Source: Peloplasma aerotolerans (GTDB lineage Bacteria; Bacillota_I; Bacilli_A; Acholeplasmatales; Acholeplasmataceae). From it: a stretch of DNA of 51,518 bases. The stretch spans positions 1 to 51,518 of the forward strand of contig NZ_JASCXW010000012.1 of NCBI RefSeq assembly GCF_030012175.1, given 5' to 3'. Made by a program: the position numbers and the translations under genes. The notes beneath the pieces were generated by a model. It saw only the letters and a list, made by a program, of their open reading frames with translations. It was not told the DNA's origin and ran no database searches. Each line of letters begins with the position of its first letter. Position 1 is the stretch's first letter. This document shows, piece by piece, positions 8,658-16,814 of the stretch.

Positions 8658-9951
8658 GAGTTTTATAGTTATTGGTGAGGTATACGTTGATTTTCATATA
8701 GACATGGAAATAAATAATATGAGATTAGGTGGTATTTTTCATGTTGCTAGAGCTTTGAACTCTATTGGTCAAGAATATTCAATAGCATATATCTCTCCAA
8801 AGTACCTAGAAAAAGATATTCAAAGTTTTGGTAAAAAATTATCTGCATTGTGTACATTTAATATTGGAACTGTTTTACATAAACCAAATGTAATATGTAT
8901 TCAAGAATCGACTGAATTTTCAAACCAAGGTTACGAGGAGTTAAATAGAGATCAAAACCAATTTGATTTATATGAGGAATGTTTAGAAAAAGCCATTAAA
9001 GGTAATAAATATACTGATGCTATCATTACTTCAGGAGAGTTCTTGAATCAAAGATTTATTGATCTCATTAAGTCACATCAAATAAGTGTACATATTGATT
9101 TTCATCATGAAGAAATTCAGGATTTAATTGATATTGATACAGCCATCTTTTCAACTTCAGGAGAATCTTTTTCAAATGACTTCAAGTCATTGATTGAAAA
9201 ATATCGAAACAATAAGATAAAAAGAGTACTTTTAAAGGAAAATAGAGGTGGATCTAGATTGTTTGACTACCAACTTGATAAAATAATTGCTGCACCAGCA
9301 TTTTTAGTTAATAACTTACATTCTGTGGGTGTAGGTGACTGTTATAATGCGATTTTAGTTTCTGAATTGGGGAAATCCATGTATGAAAATATGCTTTATG
9401 CATCTCAAATTGCAGCTTTTTATTCCCTGACTATGGATCATGAAGAATTTTGCAAAGACGTTGAGAGAATTAAAAACAGAGATATTAATCATTGTATTAC
9501 TAATGGTGTTCAAATTTTTTGGGAAGACAGAAGCAAATTTAAAATTTATCTAGCTGCACCAGATTTTCCAAATAATCCTGCAAACAAAATTGCAAACAGA
9601 GTTGAAAAAAGCCTTGAGCATCACAATTTTAAACTCTTTAGACCGATAATAGAGAATGGTCTAATTGAAAATAATACACCTTTAAAAGATAAAATTAGAA
9701 TTTATAACAACGATTTAAAGCATATTAAAGATTCCGACCTGTGTATAGCAATTTTGCATGATGACGATCCAGGAACAAATGTAGAGATTGGGATATTTAA
9801 AGCACTGAACAAAAAAATAATTGCATTAAGCTATAATAATCATTTGAACAATTTTTTTCTAGAAAACTCGATTAATAAAATAGTGACTAACGAAAAAGAA
9901 CTTATAATGTACCTCTTTATTTATTTAGGAGAATTAAATGAAAAAATATGA
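8647..9951 (+). CDS. PfkB-family sugar/nucleoside kinase fused to nucleoside 2-deoxyribosyltransferase
   Basis: The protein has 434 residues in two parts. Residues 1 to about 270 look like a PfkB/ribokinase fold: an early GGIFHVARALNSIG glycine motif and the C-terminal HSVGVGDCYNA motif, with D231 at the catalytic-base position of GAGD. Residues about 297-434 look like a nucleoside 2-deoxyribosyltransferase: IYLAAPDF at the start, and DDPGTNVEIGIFKA with E380 as the expected catalytic Glu. The fusion could act on a nucleobase and its (deoxy)ribose. It overlaps its neighbours by 11 and 14 bases and has no strong ribosome site of its own, so it is probably translationally coupled. The partner enzymes suggest that deazaguanine chemistry or base excision is the context (inference). 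Confidence 0.8.
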   Translation: MSNKSFIVIGEVYVDFHIDMEINNMRLGGIFHVARALNSIGQEYSIAYISPKYLEKDIQSFGKKLSALCTFNIGTVLHKPNVICIQESTEFSNQGYEELNRDQNQFDLYEECLEKAIKGNKYTDAIITSGEFLNQRFIDLIKSHQISVHIDFHHEEIQDLIDIDTAIFSTSGESFSNDFKSLIEKYRNNKIKRVLLKENRGGSRLFDYQLDKIIAAPAFLVNNLHSVGVGDCYNAILVSELGKSMYENMLYASQIAAFYSLTMDHEEFCKDVERIKNRDINHCITNGVQIFWEDRSKFKIYLAAPDFPNNPANKIANRVEKSLEHHNFKLFRPIIENGLIENNTPLKDKIRIYNNDLKHIKDSDLCIAILHDDDPGTNVEIGIFKALNKKIIALSYNNHLNNFFLENSINKIVTNEKELIMYLFIYLGELNEKI

Positions 9952-10576
9952 TTTAGTGTTATTAATGTCGGGTGGTCTAGACTCAACTGTGCTTTTTTAT
10001 GATTTAATTAGTAAAGGAATGAGAGTTTTACCATTGTTTTTAGATTATGGGCAACATTGTGTTGAAACTGAATTAAGAACATTAAAAAAAGTTCTTACAG
10101 AAGTATATATAGAAGATTTGCATATAATTAATATTGCTGATGTATATCGGGACTCAGACTCTGTAATGATAAAGGAAAGAAATTTATGGGAGAAACAGAT
10201 TTCAGAAAAAGATATGTATTTGCCTTATAGAAACTTGCTCTTCATGACTATTGCTGTATCATTTGCACAATCAAATCAAGTGAACAAAGTTTATTCAGCA
10301 TTTATTAATAGTAATCATGCAAAAGAGATAGATTGTTCTACAGATTTTTTTAAAATGCTTAATAACATGCTTTCTGATATAGGATATGTTAATATTGAGT
10401 TACCATATAAAAACATGACAAAAGTTGATGTTCTAAGGAGAGGTATTCAATTAAATGCACCATTAAGTATTACGTATTCATGCCAAGTGAATAGCACAAA
10501 TCCTTGTGGATCATGTCCAAACTGTGTAGAAAGATTAAATGCAATTAAGGAAGCGAGTGAATCTAATAATGGTTAA
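9938..10576 (+). CDS. QueC-like 7-cyano-7-deazaguanine synthase family enzyme
   Basis: A 212-residue ATP-dependent PP-loop enzyme. It has LLMSGGLDSTVLFYDL at residues 8-23 (the PP-loop, SGGLDS) and the QueC zinc site near the C-terminus, CQVNSTNPCGSCPNC followed by VERL, giving four Cys. Classical QueC makes preQ0 from carboxydeazaguanine. No queD, queE, queF or tgt gene is nearby, and the neighbours are defence-like, so this is more likely the diverged QueC-like enzyme of immune operons (Qat QatC, type IV CBASS Cap9) than a queuosine gene. TTAGGAG (9925-9931) is a good ribosome site for ATG 9938. Confidence 0.88.
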   Translation: MKKYDLVLLMSGGLDSTVLFYDLISKGMRVLPLFLDYGQHCVETELRTLKKVLTEVYIEDLHIINIADVYRDSDSVMIKERNLWEKQISEKDMYLPYRNLLFMTIAVSFAQSNQVNKVYSAFINSNHAKEIDCSTDFFKMLNNMLSDIGYVNIELPYKNMTKVDVLRRGIQLNAPLSITYSCQVNSTNPCGSCPNCVERLNAIKEASESNNG

Positions 10577-11195
10577 CCAATATGTTGATATCGTGATTAC
10601 CAATATAGAAAAAATGGGTATAGAGTTCAATAAAGAAAATAACAAGCCTGTTTATAATCACATTGGTGCAGTTATATGTGATATGTCACTGCAAGCAGGT
10701 TTAAATTATAAAAACGTTGTTTATCCAAGAATAGAATATATTCTTAATAGTTTTGCAAGTTTTAAAACTACATCTCAATTTACTTCTTTGATTAATATAA
10801 TCGACATTGAAGATATTCTAAATTTTCATAATAAGAGGAAAATACAAACAATAAAAGAAATTTTTTCATTATTGAAGAACGAGAACATTGAAACAGTTGA
10901 TGAAATGGCAGAATGGATGACTACAGATTTCAATATAAACCAGATTAATAATATCAATGGAATTGGTCCAAAAACTTTAGATTATCTGCTCAAATTACTA
11001 GGTATAGATAGTATGCCTGTTGATAGACATTTATTTAGTTTCTTAAAGTTATGTAATATCGATGTTATCGAATATTATCCTGCTCAATTGATATACAATG
11101 AAGTTTCAAGAAAACTTAATATCAACAAACTTGATTTGGATACAGCCATTTGGAATTATATGTCAAAAAATGAGTTAACATATCAACCAATATGA
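10569..11195 (+). CDS. HhH-GPD DNA glycosylase-like protein (OGG/Nth type)
   Basis: A 208-residue protein with a helix-hairpin-helix glycosylase signature: INGIGPKTLDYLLKLLGID followed by PVDRHLF. In Nth/OGG enzymes the Lys of the GxGxKT hairpin and the Asp of the VD(T/R)H motif are catalytic; here these are K135 and D152. There is no C-terminal iron-sulphur Cys cluster. The start ATG 10569 overlaps the QueC-like gene by eight bases. ATG 10539 would overlap by 38 and lacks a ribosome site. Type IV CBASS also encodes an OGG-like protein (Cap11) beside its QueC-like gene. This is probably the last gene of the operon; a terminator follows after a 16-bp palindrome. Confidence 0.78.
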   Translation: MVNQYVDIVITNIEKMGIEFNKENNKPVYNHIGAVICDMSLQAGLNYKNVVYPRIEYILNSFASFKTTSQFTSLINIIDIEDILNFHNKRKIQTIKEIFSLLKNENIETVDEMAEWMTTDFNINQINNINGIGPKTLDYLLKLLGIDSMPVDRHLFSFLKLCNIDVIEYYPAQLIYNEVSRKLNINKLDLDTAIWNYMSKNELTYQPI

Positions 11196-11228
11196 TATTT
11201 AAAAATCACAAACGTGGTAAATTTAACA

Positions 11229-11244
11229 ATTTGCATGTGCAAAT
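11229..11244. repeat. 16-bp inverted repeat between convergent genes
   Basis: ATTTGCA (11229-11235), a TG centre, then TGCAAAT (11238-11244). It is a near-perfect palindrome just outside the terminator at the end of the QueC-like operon. It may be an element boundary or a chance structure. Confidence 0.4.
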
Positions 11245-11255
11245 ACAATTAAAAA

Positions 11256-11290
11256 TGATTGCTTTGTCTAGAAGCAATCACTTTTTTATT
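11256..11290. terminator. bidirectional terminator between convergent operons
   Basis: TGATTGCTT (11256-11264) pairs perfectly with AAGCAATCA (11272-11280). On the plus strand CTTTTTTATTTT follows; on the minus strand the hairpin is followed by TTTTTAATT. It serves both the glycosylase gene and the PII-like gene. Confidence 0.88.
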
Positions 11291-11311
11291 TTACTAGATT
11301 TCTTTAAGGTT

Positions 11312-11644
11312 TTATCTAGGCAATGGCAATGGTTCAAAACTAAACCCAATTGTATCATCAACCTTCATAGAAAAACAAATGCCTCGAGCTTCCGTCTTTA
11401 CCCCATATTTAGACGTGATTGCCTTCATTAAGGCATTTTTTTGTTTCTCCAAACATACAATCATTAAAATATCTTTTTCTGGATGTAAGGTAATACCAAA
11501 AAACTTATCCTTTTCTTGAGAAATAGAACTACGTCCATGAATAATCGTTCCACCTCTTGCTCCTGCTTTTCTGGCTTCAGCCATTGCTTCATAAGCAAAT
11601 CCATGATTACAGATATAAATAATAACTTCTTTATTTTTTCCCAT
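11312..11644 (-). CDS. PII-like signalling protein 2
   Basis: The 110-residue protein begins with a short beta strand (EVIIYICNHG) and contains EARKAGARGGTIIHGRSS. The family hallmark is the flexible T-loop region with the (A)GARGGTxxHGR pattern seen in PII-like proteins paired with transporters. It overlaps the first PII-like gene by 14 bases and is the last gene of the DUF1538 operon. PII-like proteins usually bind nucleotides and gate a membrane partner, so it probably regulates the DUF1538 protein. Confidence 0.75.
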   Translation of the reverse strand: MGKNKEVIIYICNHGFAYEAMAEARKAGARGGTIIHGRSSISQEKDKFFGITLHPEKDILMIVCLEKQKNALMKAITSKYGVKTEARGICFSMKVDDTIGFSFEPLPLPR

Positions 11645-11972
11645 TTTGATCCCCTACCATTTCTTGATATAAACTCTTATATGCAGTTTCTGATATACCA
11701 TCTAGTGCTACAGTGAATGCAACACCCATACCTAATTTAAGAAAATCTAAATCCAATATAAGATGTTGAAAGATTTGTTCAACATCCCCATCATCTACCA
11801 AACTGAAGATGATATCTCTTTCTGGATCACCTAAACTTAAGTATTCCATAATCTCTGATGTTGCTGTGCCTACACCAGGGACTGTTGCTTGATAATCTAT
11901 GACACCACCACCAGTGATTTTAGATACTTTTTCACTGACGTGTCTTCCTACAATCGTTATCAATAATTTCAT
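11631..11972 (-). CDS. PII-like signalling protein 1
   Basis: A 113-residue PII-like protein. MKLLITIVGRHVSEKVSKI is a typical first strand and helix, and TVPGVGTATSEIMEYLSLGD sits at the T-loop position. LGMGVAFTVALDGI near the C-terminus matches the last strand of the ferredoxin-like fold. It overlaps the DUF1538 gene by four bases and the second PII-like gene by 14. The two PII-like proteins differ clearly and may form a heteromer (inference). Confidence 0.7.
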   Translation of the reverse strand: MKLLITIVGRHVSEKVSKITGGGVIDYQATVPGVGTATSEIMEYLSLGDPERDIIFSLVDDGDVEQIFQHLILDLDFLKLGMGVAFTVALDGISETAYKSLYQEMVGDQNGKK

Positions 11973-13444
11973 GATTTTACCTCGCTTAAATCCATAATTT
12001 CATCTTCTTCAATTTCTTCATATACATCAACTTTAGCTCTATAAATAAATCCTAATAATTGAATCGTAATCAAAGGCGCCATTGCAACAAATGCAATTAA
12101 TCCAAATGCACTACTTAAAACATTTGTTCCACTAATCATTGCTGCTCCTAATGCATAAGGCATTAAGAAAGCAGAAGTCATCGCCCCTGATACAGCACCG
12201 CCTGAATCAAATGCGATACCTGTAAAAATCTTTGGTGTAAAAAACATCAATATCAAAGCCAATCCATATCCAGGTAATAAGAACCACCAAATACTTACAC
12301 CAGTTAAGACTCTAACACAAGCTAAGCCAATTGCTACACTCACACCTACTGCTAATGCATAAAGCATCAGTTTACTAGAAATTGCTCCTGCACTAACTTC
12401 TTCGACTTGCCTATTTAAGGCAACGACAGAAGGTTCAGCAGCAACAATCACAAATCCGAATACCATGCCTACAGGAACCAAAATCCATGATGCATTTAAA
12501 TTTGCAAAATATGCTCCCATTTGTAATCCCATATCGACTAAACCAGCATTTGCTCCAGTAAGAAATAAAACTAAACCTATATAAGTATATCCAAAAGCAA
12601 TTAATATTTTAATAACCCTTCTTTTTTTTAACTTAAATGCGAAAACTTGAAAGATCATAAAAAATAATATAAAAGGTAATATTGCAATTGCCATTTGAAC
12701 TAAATTTCTAACTAAATAACCCATAAAACTTGTCGTTGTATCACTTATAGGTACTGTTGGACTATAAAACAATCCTAAAATCAAAACACTTAAGATTGGC
12801 CCAATAGAAGCAATTCCAACTAATCCAAAACTGTCTTCTTCAGAAGCCCTGTCACCACGACTTTTTGAAATACCAAAGCCTAATGCCATAATAAATGGAA
12901 CCGCCATAGGTCCGGTAGTGACACCACCTGAATCAAAGGCAACGGGTATAAAACTTGGATTGGTCATAAATAATAATATCGCAAATCCAAAGACAACAGC
13001 ATAACTTATTAATATCAATGTTCTTAACTTAATTTGAGTAAGAATTCTAATCAATGCTAAAACAACAAAGATCCCAACACCTAAAGCAACACTCAATATC
13101 AAAACAGGCTCAATCACAACACTTTTAAACTGATCTGCAAGAACCCACAAAGCAGGTTCTGCTATGTTAATCATAAACCCTACAATAAATGCAATCACAA
13201 TAAACAATAACAACTTTCTTTTCTTAACAATAAACTCACCAATCGATTCTGCAATAGCAACCATACTTGATACTGAACCAATAGAAAAAAACGTTAATCC
13301 AATCATTAATAATAAACTACCAACAATGAAATTAATGATATATTGACCATCAATTCCAATCAATAAACTTATGATGAGTATTACAACTGAAATTGGTAAA
13401 ACAGCAATCATCGAATCAAACAATTTATGCAATACAAACTTCAT
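11969..13444 (-). CDS. DUF1538 (UmpA/UmpB-like) membrane transporter, duplicated
   Basis: A 491-residue protein with about twelve or more hydrophobic segments in two homologous halves. Each half has the DUF1538 signature: AFDSGGVTTGPMAVPFIMALG near residue 170 and AFDSGGAVSGAMTSAFLMP near 420. Separate DUF1538 proteins UmpA and UmpB of Halomonas have been reported to act together as a cation/proton antiporter. Here the two units are fused in one chain. It leads an operon with two PII-like genes, a frequent context for this family, so nucleotide- or nitrogen-linked control of transport is likely. The ribosome site (AAAGGATG) is well placed before the start. Confidence 0.82.
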   Translation of the reverse strand: MKFVLHKLFDSMIAVLPISVVILIISLLIGIDGQYIINFIVGSLLLMIGLTFFSIGSVSSMVAIAESIGEFIVKKRKLLLFIVIAFIVGFMINIAEPALWVLADQFKSVVIEPVLILSVALGVGIFVVLALIRILTQIKLRTLILISYAVVFGFAILLFMTNPSFIPVAFDSGGVTTGPMAVPFIMALGFGISKSRGDRASEEDSFGLVGIASIGPILSVLILGLFYSPTVPISDTTTSFMGYLVRNLVQMAIAILPFILFFMIFQVFAFKLKKRRVIKILIAFGYTYIGLVLFLTGANAGLVDMGLQMGAYFANLNASWILVPVGMVFGFVIVAAEPSVVALNRQVEEVSAGAISSKLMLYALAVGVSVAIGLACVRVLTGVSIWWFLLPGYGLALILMFFTPKIFTGIAFDSGGAVSGAMTSAFLMPYALGAAMISGTNVLSSAFGLIAFVAMAPLITIQLLGFIYRAKVDVYEEIEEDEIMDLSEVKS

Positions 13445-13649
13445 ATATTCAACTCATCCTTTCGTCTATTTTTATTAAGTTGAGTATACATGAAAACGAA
13501 GTTTCTGTCAATCCAACAAGCCGTATCCTAAGCGAACCAAAACCCTTAAATAAAGCCCATCACATAATCATTTAAATAAACATCAAACCAAACAACAAAC
13601 AATCTAGCAATCATTTCATTCACTTATGCATAGATTTTATGCTTTTACA

Positions 13650-13658
13650 TGATATAAT
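13650..13658 (+). promoter_or_regulatory. extended -10 promoter of DUF402 gene
   Basis: TGATATAAT (TGnTATAAT) lies 24 nt before the ATG at 13683, ahead of the ribosome site GAGGTGG. The 238-nt divergent gap 13445-13682 holds nothing else I can name. Confidence 0.5.
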
Positions 13659-13682
13659 AAAAACATCATTTGAGGTGGTTTT

Positions 13683-14213
13683 ATGAAATTATCAACCGGT
13701 ATGACTGTGCAAATACACAGCTACAAGCATGACAAAAAGCTGCACCGAATATGGAAAAAAACCGTGGTACTATATCAAGATCAACATCTATTAGTAACAG
13801 CAAACAACAGAACAAGAGTGATTGAAAATGACGGTAGAAGTTGGCATACCAAAGAGCCTGCTATATGTTACTTTTATAGCGACTTATGGTTTAACATTAT
13901 CGGTATGTTAAAAAAAGATGGTATTTATTTTTACTGCAATTTATCAAGTCCTTATTTATATGATGGAGAAGCTATCAAATATATTGATTATGATTTAGAT
14001 GTTAAAGTGTTTCCTGATGGCAGTTATATCGTGCTTGATGAAAGAGAATATGCAACACATTTGGATCAAATGTGTTACTCAGAAGAAATCCAAGAGATTA
14101 TTCAAGATCAAATTAAGGTCTTAATAGATCGCATAGAAAATAAAGAGAAGCCTTTTGGTTTACAAGATATTAAAATGTATCATGAGTTATATAAAGATTT
14201 AACAAAAAAGTGA
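13683..14213 (+). CDS. DUF402 nucleoside di/triphosphate phosphatase-like protein
   Basis: 176 residues. The pattern fits the DUF402 family (B. subtilis YgaC-like; S. aureus Ntdp hydrolyses NTPs and NDPs). The diagnostic part is WFNIIGMLKKDGIYFYCNLSSP...YIDYDLDVKVFPDG, followed by LDEREYATHLD, which supplies the acidic metal-binding residues. It is soluble. The ribosome site is GAGGTGG. A membrane exporter-like gene begins eight bases downstream, so the two are probably one transcript. Confidence 0.85.
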   Translation: MKLSTGMTVQIHSYKHDKKLHRIWKKTVVLYQDQHLLVTANNRTRVIENDGRSWHTKEPAICYFYSDLWFNIIGMLKKDGIYFYCNLSSPYLYDGEAIKYIDYDLDVKVFPDGSYIVLDEREYATHLDQMCYSEEIQEIIQDQIKVLIDRIENKEKPFGLQDIKMYHELYKDLTKK

Positions 14214-14220
14214 GGAACCT

Positions 14221-15204
14221 ATGAGGCTTTTACACACTGCAATTAAAATGAGTTTAGTTGGAGTTATAGCAAGCTTAATCGCCCGCTTTTTTTCGCTTGA
14301 ATACTGGTTAACGGCAGGGATATTAGCCATCTTATCGATTCACTTAACAAAAAGAGATTCCGTTGAAATCTCTTTTAGAAGACTATTTGATGCTATTTTC
14401 GGTATTATATTATCTACTTTACTATTTATCGCGTTTGGTTATACGTTTATAGTCTTTAGTATCTTTGTGTTTATCTTCGCATATATTTCATGGGTCTTAA
14501 AGGTTTCAGAAGGTATTGTTCCTTCTTTAGTCTTAGTTACTCATTTATTGATGGAAGGTGAGTTTTCATTCTCACTGATTGGTAATGAACTTGCATTACT
14601 ATTTATTGCAGTTGCTGTAGCAACCCTATTTAATGTCTTTTATCCAACATCAAGTGAAAAGGAATTAAACAATCATGTCTCGTCTGTTGATCAGTTAATT
14701 AGGGATCACTTATTTATGCTTGCCTTATTATTAAAAGATCCTAAATATCATGAAGAGTATTATAGACATTATATGATGTTAGATCGTAAGATATCAGATA
14801 CCATTGATATCGTTGAATTAGTTGATAAAGACTTACTCTTTTATAATGATCACAGTTACTTATCTTATTTTCATATGAGAAGAGAACAAGCAAGTTACAT
14901 CAGACATATGTACCAACAGGCACTAAAGATTAATGCATTACATCCCTTTGCATTAAAAATCTCTGAGTATGTTCGTGACTTAAGCTTTGAGATTGGTCTA
15001 TATAATAAAGCAATCGGACAATTGAAAAAATTAGATATTTTACAACAGTTTTATAAAGACTCACCTTTGCCTAAGACAAGAGAAGAATTCGAGTTACGTG
15101 CATCTTTATTTCAAATTCTAAATGAAATAGAATCCTTCTTGATGGTGAAGGTGCAATTTCACCATCAATATCCTGAATTTGGACTTGATGAAATACCTAT
15201 TTAA
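14221..15204 (+). CDS. aromatic-acid exporter family (FUSC/DUF939-like) membrane protein
   Basis: 327 residues. Residues 1 to about 140 hold five or six membrane segments, beginning MRLLHTAIKMSLVGVIASLI and containing YWLTAGILAILSIHLTKRDS, the start typical of the aromatic acid exporter family (B. subtilis YqjA-like). The remaining half is soluble and helical, with charged heptad-like stretches, as in the DUF939 C-terminal domain. The transported compound is unknown. It is spaced eight bases after the DUF402 gene. Confidence 0.8.
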   Translation: MRLLHTAIKMSLVGVIASLIARFFSLEYWLTAGILAILSIHLTKRDSVEISFRRLFDAIFGIILSTLLFIAFGYTFIVFSIFVFIFAYISWVLKVSEGIVPSLVLVTHLLMEGEFSFSLIGNELALLFIAVAVATLFNVFYPTSSEKELNNHVSSVDQLIRDHLFMLALLLKDPKYHEEYYRHYMMLDRKISDTIDIVELVDKDLLFYNDHSYLSYFHMRREQASYIRHMYQQALKINALHPFALKISEYVRDLSFEIGLYNKAIGQLKKLDILQQFYKDSPLPKTREEFELRASLFQILNEIESFLMVKVQFHHQYPEFGLDEIPI

Positions 15205-15288
15205 ACTTACAAAGCGCTTTTAAGGTCTTTTAACTTAATTGATGATACAATAAAAATGTCAAAAAATTAAGAAAGAAGGTTTAACTTT

Positions 15289-15984
15289 ATGGGATTTATC
15301 AGAAATTTTAGAAAATTGATTCCTCAATTTTTAGCAACAATACTCATTATTGTCATTTCCCTTATAGCTGTCTATTATAATTCATCAACAGCTGGAAACA
15401 TATGGAATCAATTACAAAGCTTCCTACCAATCATATTAGTTGCTATAGCAGCGATAGGATTACAGTTTGGTGGTAAGTCTTTAGCAGCACACCTTATCTT
15501 ACTCGTAACATCATTTTTAGGTGCTGGACATTCATTTATTTATGTCGTCACCTCATTTCAGTTCAGTTCTCTATCTTTTGTAGGAACATTCACACTTGAA
15601 TTGATATTAGCAGTTGTTATCTTTGTTTATTTGGTGTTATACATCTTATCATGCGTCCTTGATGGACAACTCAATGTTAAGTTAAAATCATCACCAGTCT
15701 TAACAACAGCAATCATCGCTTTTATTTTCTTCTTTTTCCGTTCAGGATTTAATGAAGCTGTGATGAAAATATTACCTCCAGTTATTGCCTTATTATTTGG
15801 AAGTCAATTGTTTGCTTTAGTGTTGCTCTTAGCTGGAGTGATTGATGTACCATTTGATTTATTAAATGTTTTATTTAATGGTAATTTATTTGATATGCCA
15901 TTAAGTTATTGGATCTTTACAGCTATTGGTATTTATCTTGCTGTAGGTGCGATATTAGGTATTTTAAAGACAAGAAAAGAATAG
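15289..15984 (+). CDS. membrane protein of unknown function, paralogue A
   Basis: 231 residues with about six or seven membrane segments. The N-terminus FIRNFRKLIPQF is shared with the next gene (SLIKNFRKMIPKQF). Other shared patterns are LELILAVVIFVYLVLYILS against WQLILGLVVCVYLIFIILS, and DVPFDLLNVLFNG against VTPLDMLDVLLSG. The two are tandem paralogues. I do not recognise the family. The ribosome site GAAAGAAGG precedes the ATG. Confidence 0.7.
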   Translation: MGFIRNFRKLIPQFLATILIIVISLIAVYYNSSTAGNIWNQLQSFLPIILVAIAAIGLQFGGKSLAAHLILLVTSFLGAGHSFIYVVTSFQFSSLSFVGTFTLELILAVVIFVYLVLYILSCVLDGQLNVKLKSSPVLTTAIIAFIFFFFRSGFNEAVMKILPPVIALLFGSQLFALVLLLAGVIDVPFDLLNVLFNGNLFDMPLSYWIFTAIGIYLAVGAILGILKTRKE

Positions 15985-15989
15985 TAGAA

Positions 15990-16020
15990 AAAGACTTTAG
16001 CAAATGCTAAGGTCTTTTTT
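15990..16020 (+). terminator. intrinsic terminator
   Basis: AAAGACTTTAGC (15990-16001) pairs with GCTAAGGTCTTT (16006-16017) through an AAAT loop, with one G-T pair, and is followed by T residues. Confidence 0.85.
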
Positions 16021-16088
16021 AATGGTTTTTTTGAAGTTTCATAAAAACATGCTAAAATAATATTAAAATAACACGAAGAGGTGCATAT

Positions 16089-16814
16089 ATGATATCCTTG
16101 ATTAAAAACTTCAGAAAAATGATTCCTAAACAGTTTCAAGTCATTATTTTAGCGTTTATTGCTGTTTTAGCACTTATATTGAGATTAGAAGGAGAAACAG
16201 ATGTTTTAGATTTCTTTAAAGCATTGTTACCGATTGCTTTAGTATTGTTTGCTGTTTATGTCTTAGAGTCAAGAGAAAAAACAGTTGTTTCTCATTTGGT
16301 TTTGTTTCTATTTGTATTTGGAGATTATCTAGGAACATTTATAAGAACTATTTTTTCTTATAATTTAAATACAAATACATTTGTTTTAACAATAACTTGG
16401 CAGTTAATCCTAGGACTCGTTGTATGTGTCTATTTGATTTTCATTATCTTGTCCTATTTATTAACAGAAGGTGCTCAACTTAAGTATACGAAATCTCACT
16501 TGCTATTTCCAATGATTTTAGTTTTCATATATTTATACATAAGATTTGGAATCAGTACAGCAATGATTACTTTAATTCCTATCATTATCGTTTACTTTGT
16601 CAAAGTTCCATTAGCTGTTGTATCATTGTTGTTATCTGTAGTGATTGTAACACCATTAGATATGTTAGATGTCTTATTAAGTGGTGTAGCAGGCTTTACA
16701 ACAATCTTTTATTGGCTGATAAGTTTGTTTGCGTTTTATTTGATTTACTTGCTAGTCAAAGAACTTTTAAGTTCAGTACATGAAAAACATATAGAGGAGA
16801 ACAAAAATGAGTAA
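16089..16814 (+). CDS. membrane protein of unknown function, paralogue B
   Basis: 241 residues, six or seven membrane segments, clearly homologous to the preceding gene but diverged. It ends in a short basic and acidic tail (VHEKHIEENKNE). It overlaps the following acetyltransferase gene by eight bases, so it is co-transcribed with it. A terminator separates it from paralogue A, so each copy has its own promoter. Function is unknown. Confidence 0.7.
   Translation: MISLIKNFRKMIPKQFQVIILAFIAVLALILRLEGETDVLDFFKALLPIALVLFAVYVLESREKTVVSHLVLFLFVFGDYLGTFIRTIFSYNLNTNTFVLTITWQLILGLVVCVYLIFIILSYLLTEGAQLKYTKSHLLFPMILVFIYLYIRFGISTAMITLIPIIIVYFVKVPLAVVSLLLSVVIVTPLDMLDVLLSGVAGFTTIFYWLISLFAFYLIYLLVKELLSSVHEKHIEENKNE

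Noticed and set aside
9938-10576. QueC as part of queuosine biosynthesis
   Set aside because: No queD, queE, queF or tgt gene is in the window, and the gene overlaps a PfkB-NDT and a glycosylase gene, a defence-like context. It cannot be fully excluded without the rest of the genome.
11192-11431. 79-codon frame after the glycosylase gene
   Set aside because: It runs through the palindrome and terminator and into the PII-like gene on the other strand; there is no ribosome site.
13393-13575. 60-codon plus-strand frame across the start of the DUF1538 gene
   Set aside because: It overlaps the real minus-strand gene and its ribosome site, has no ribosome site itself, and its composition is not protein-like.
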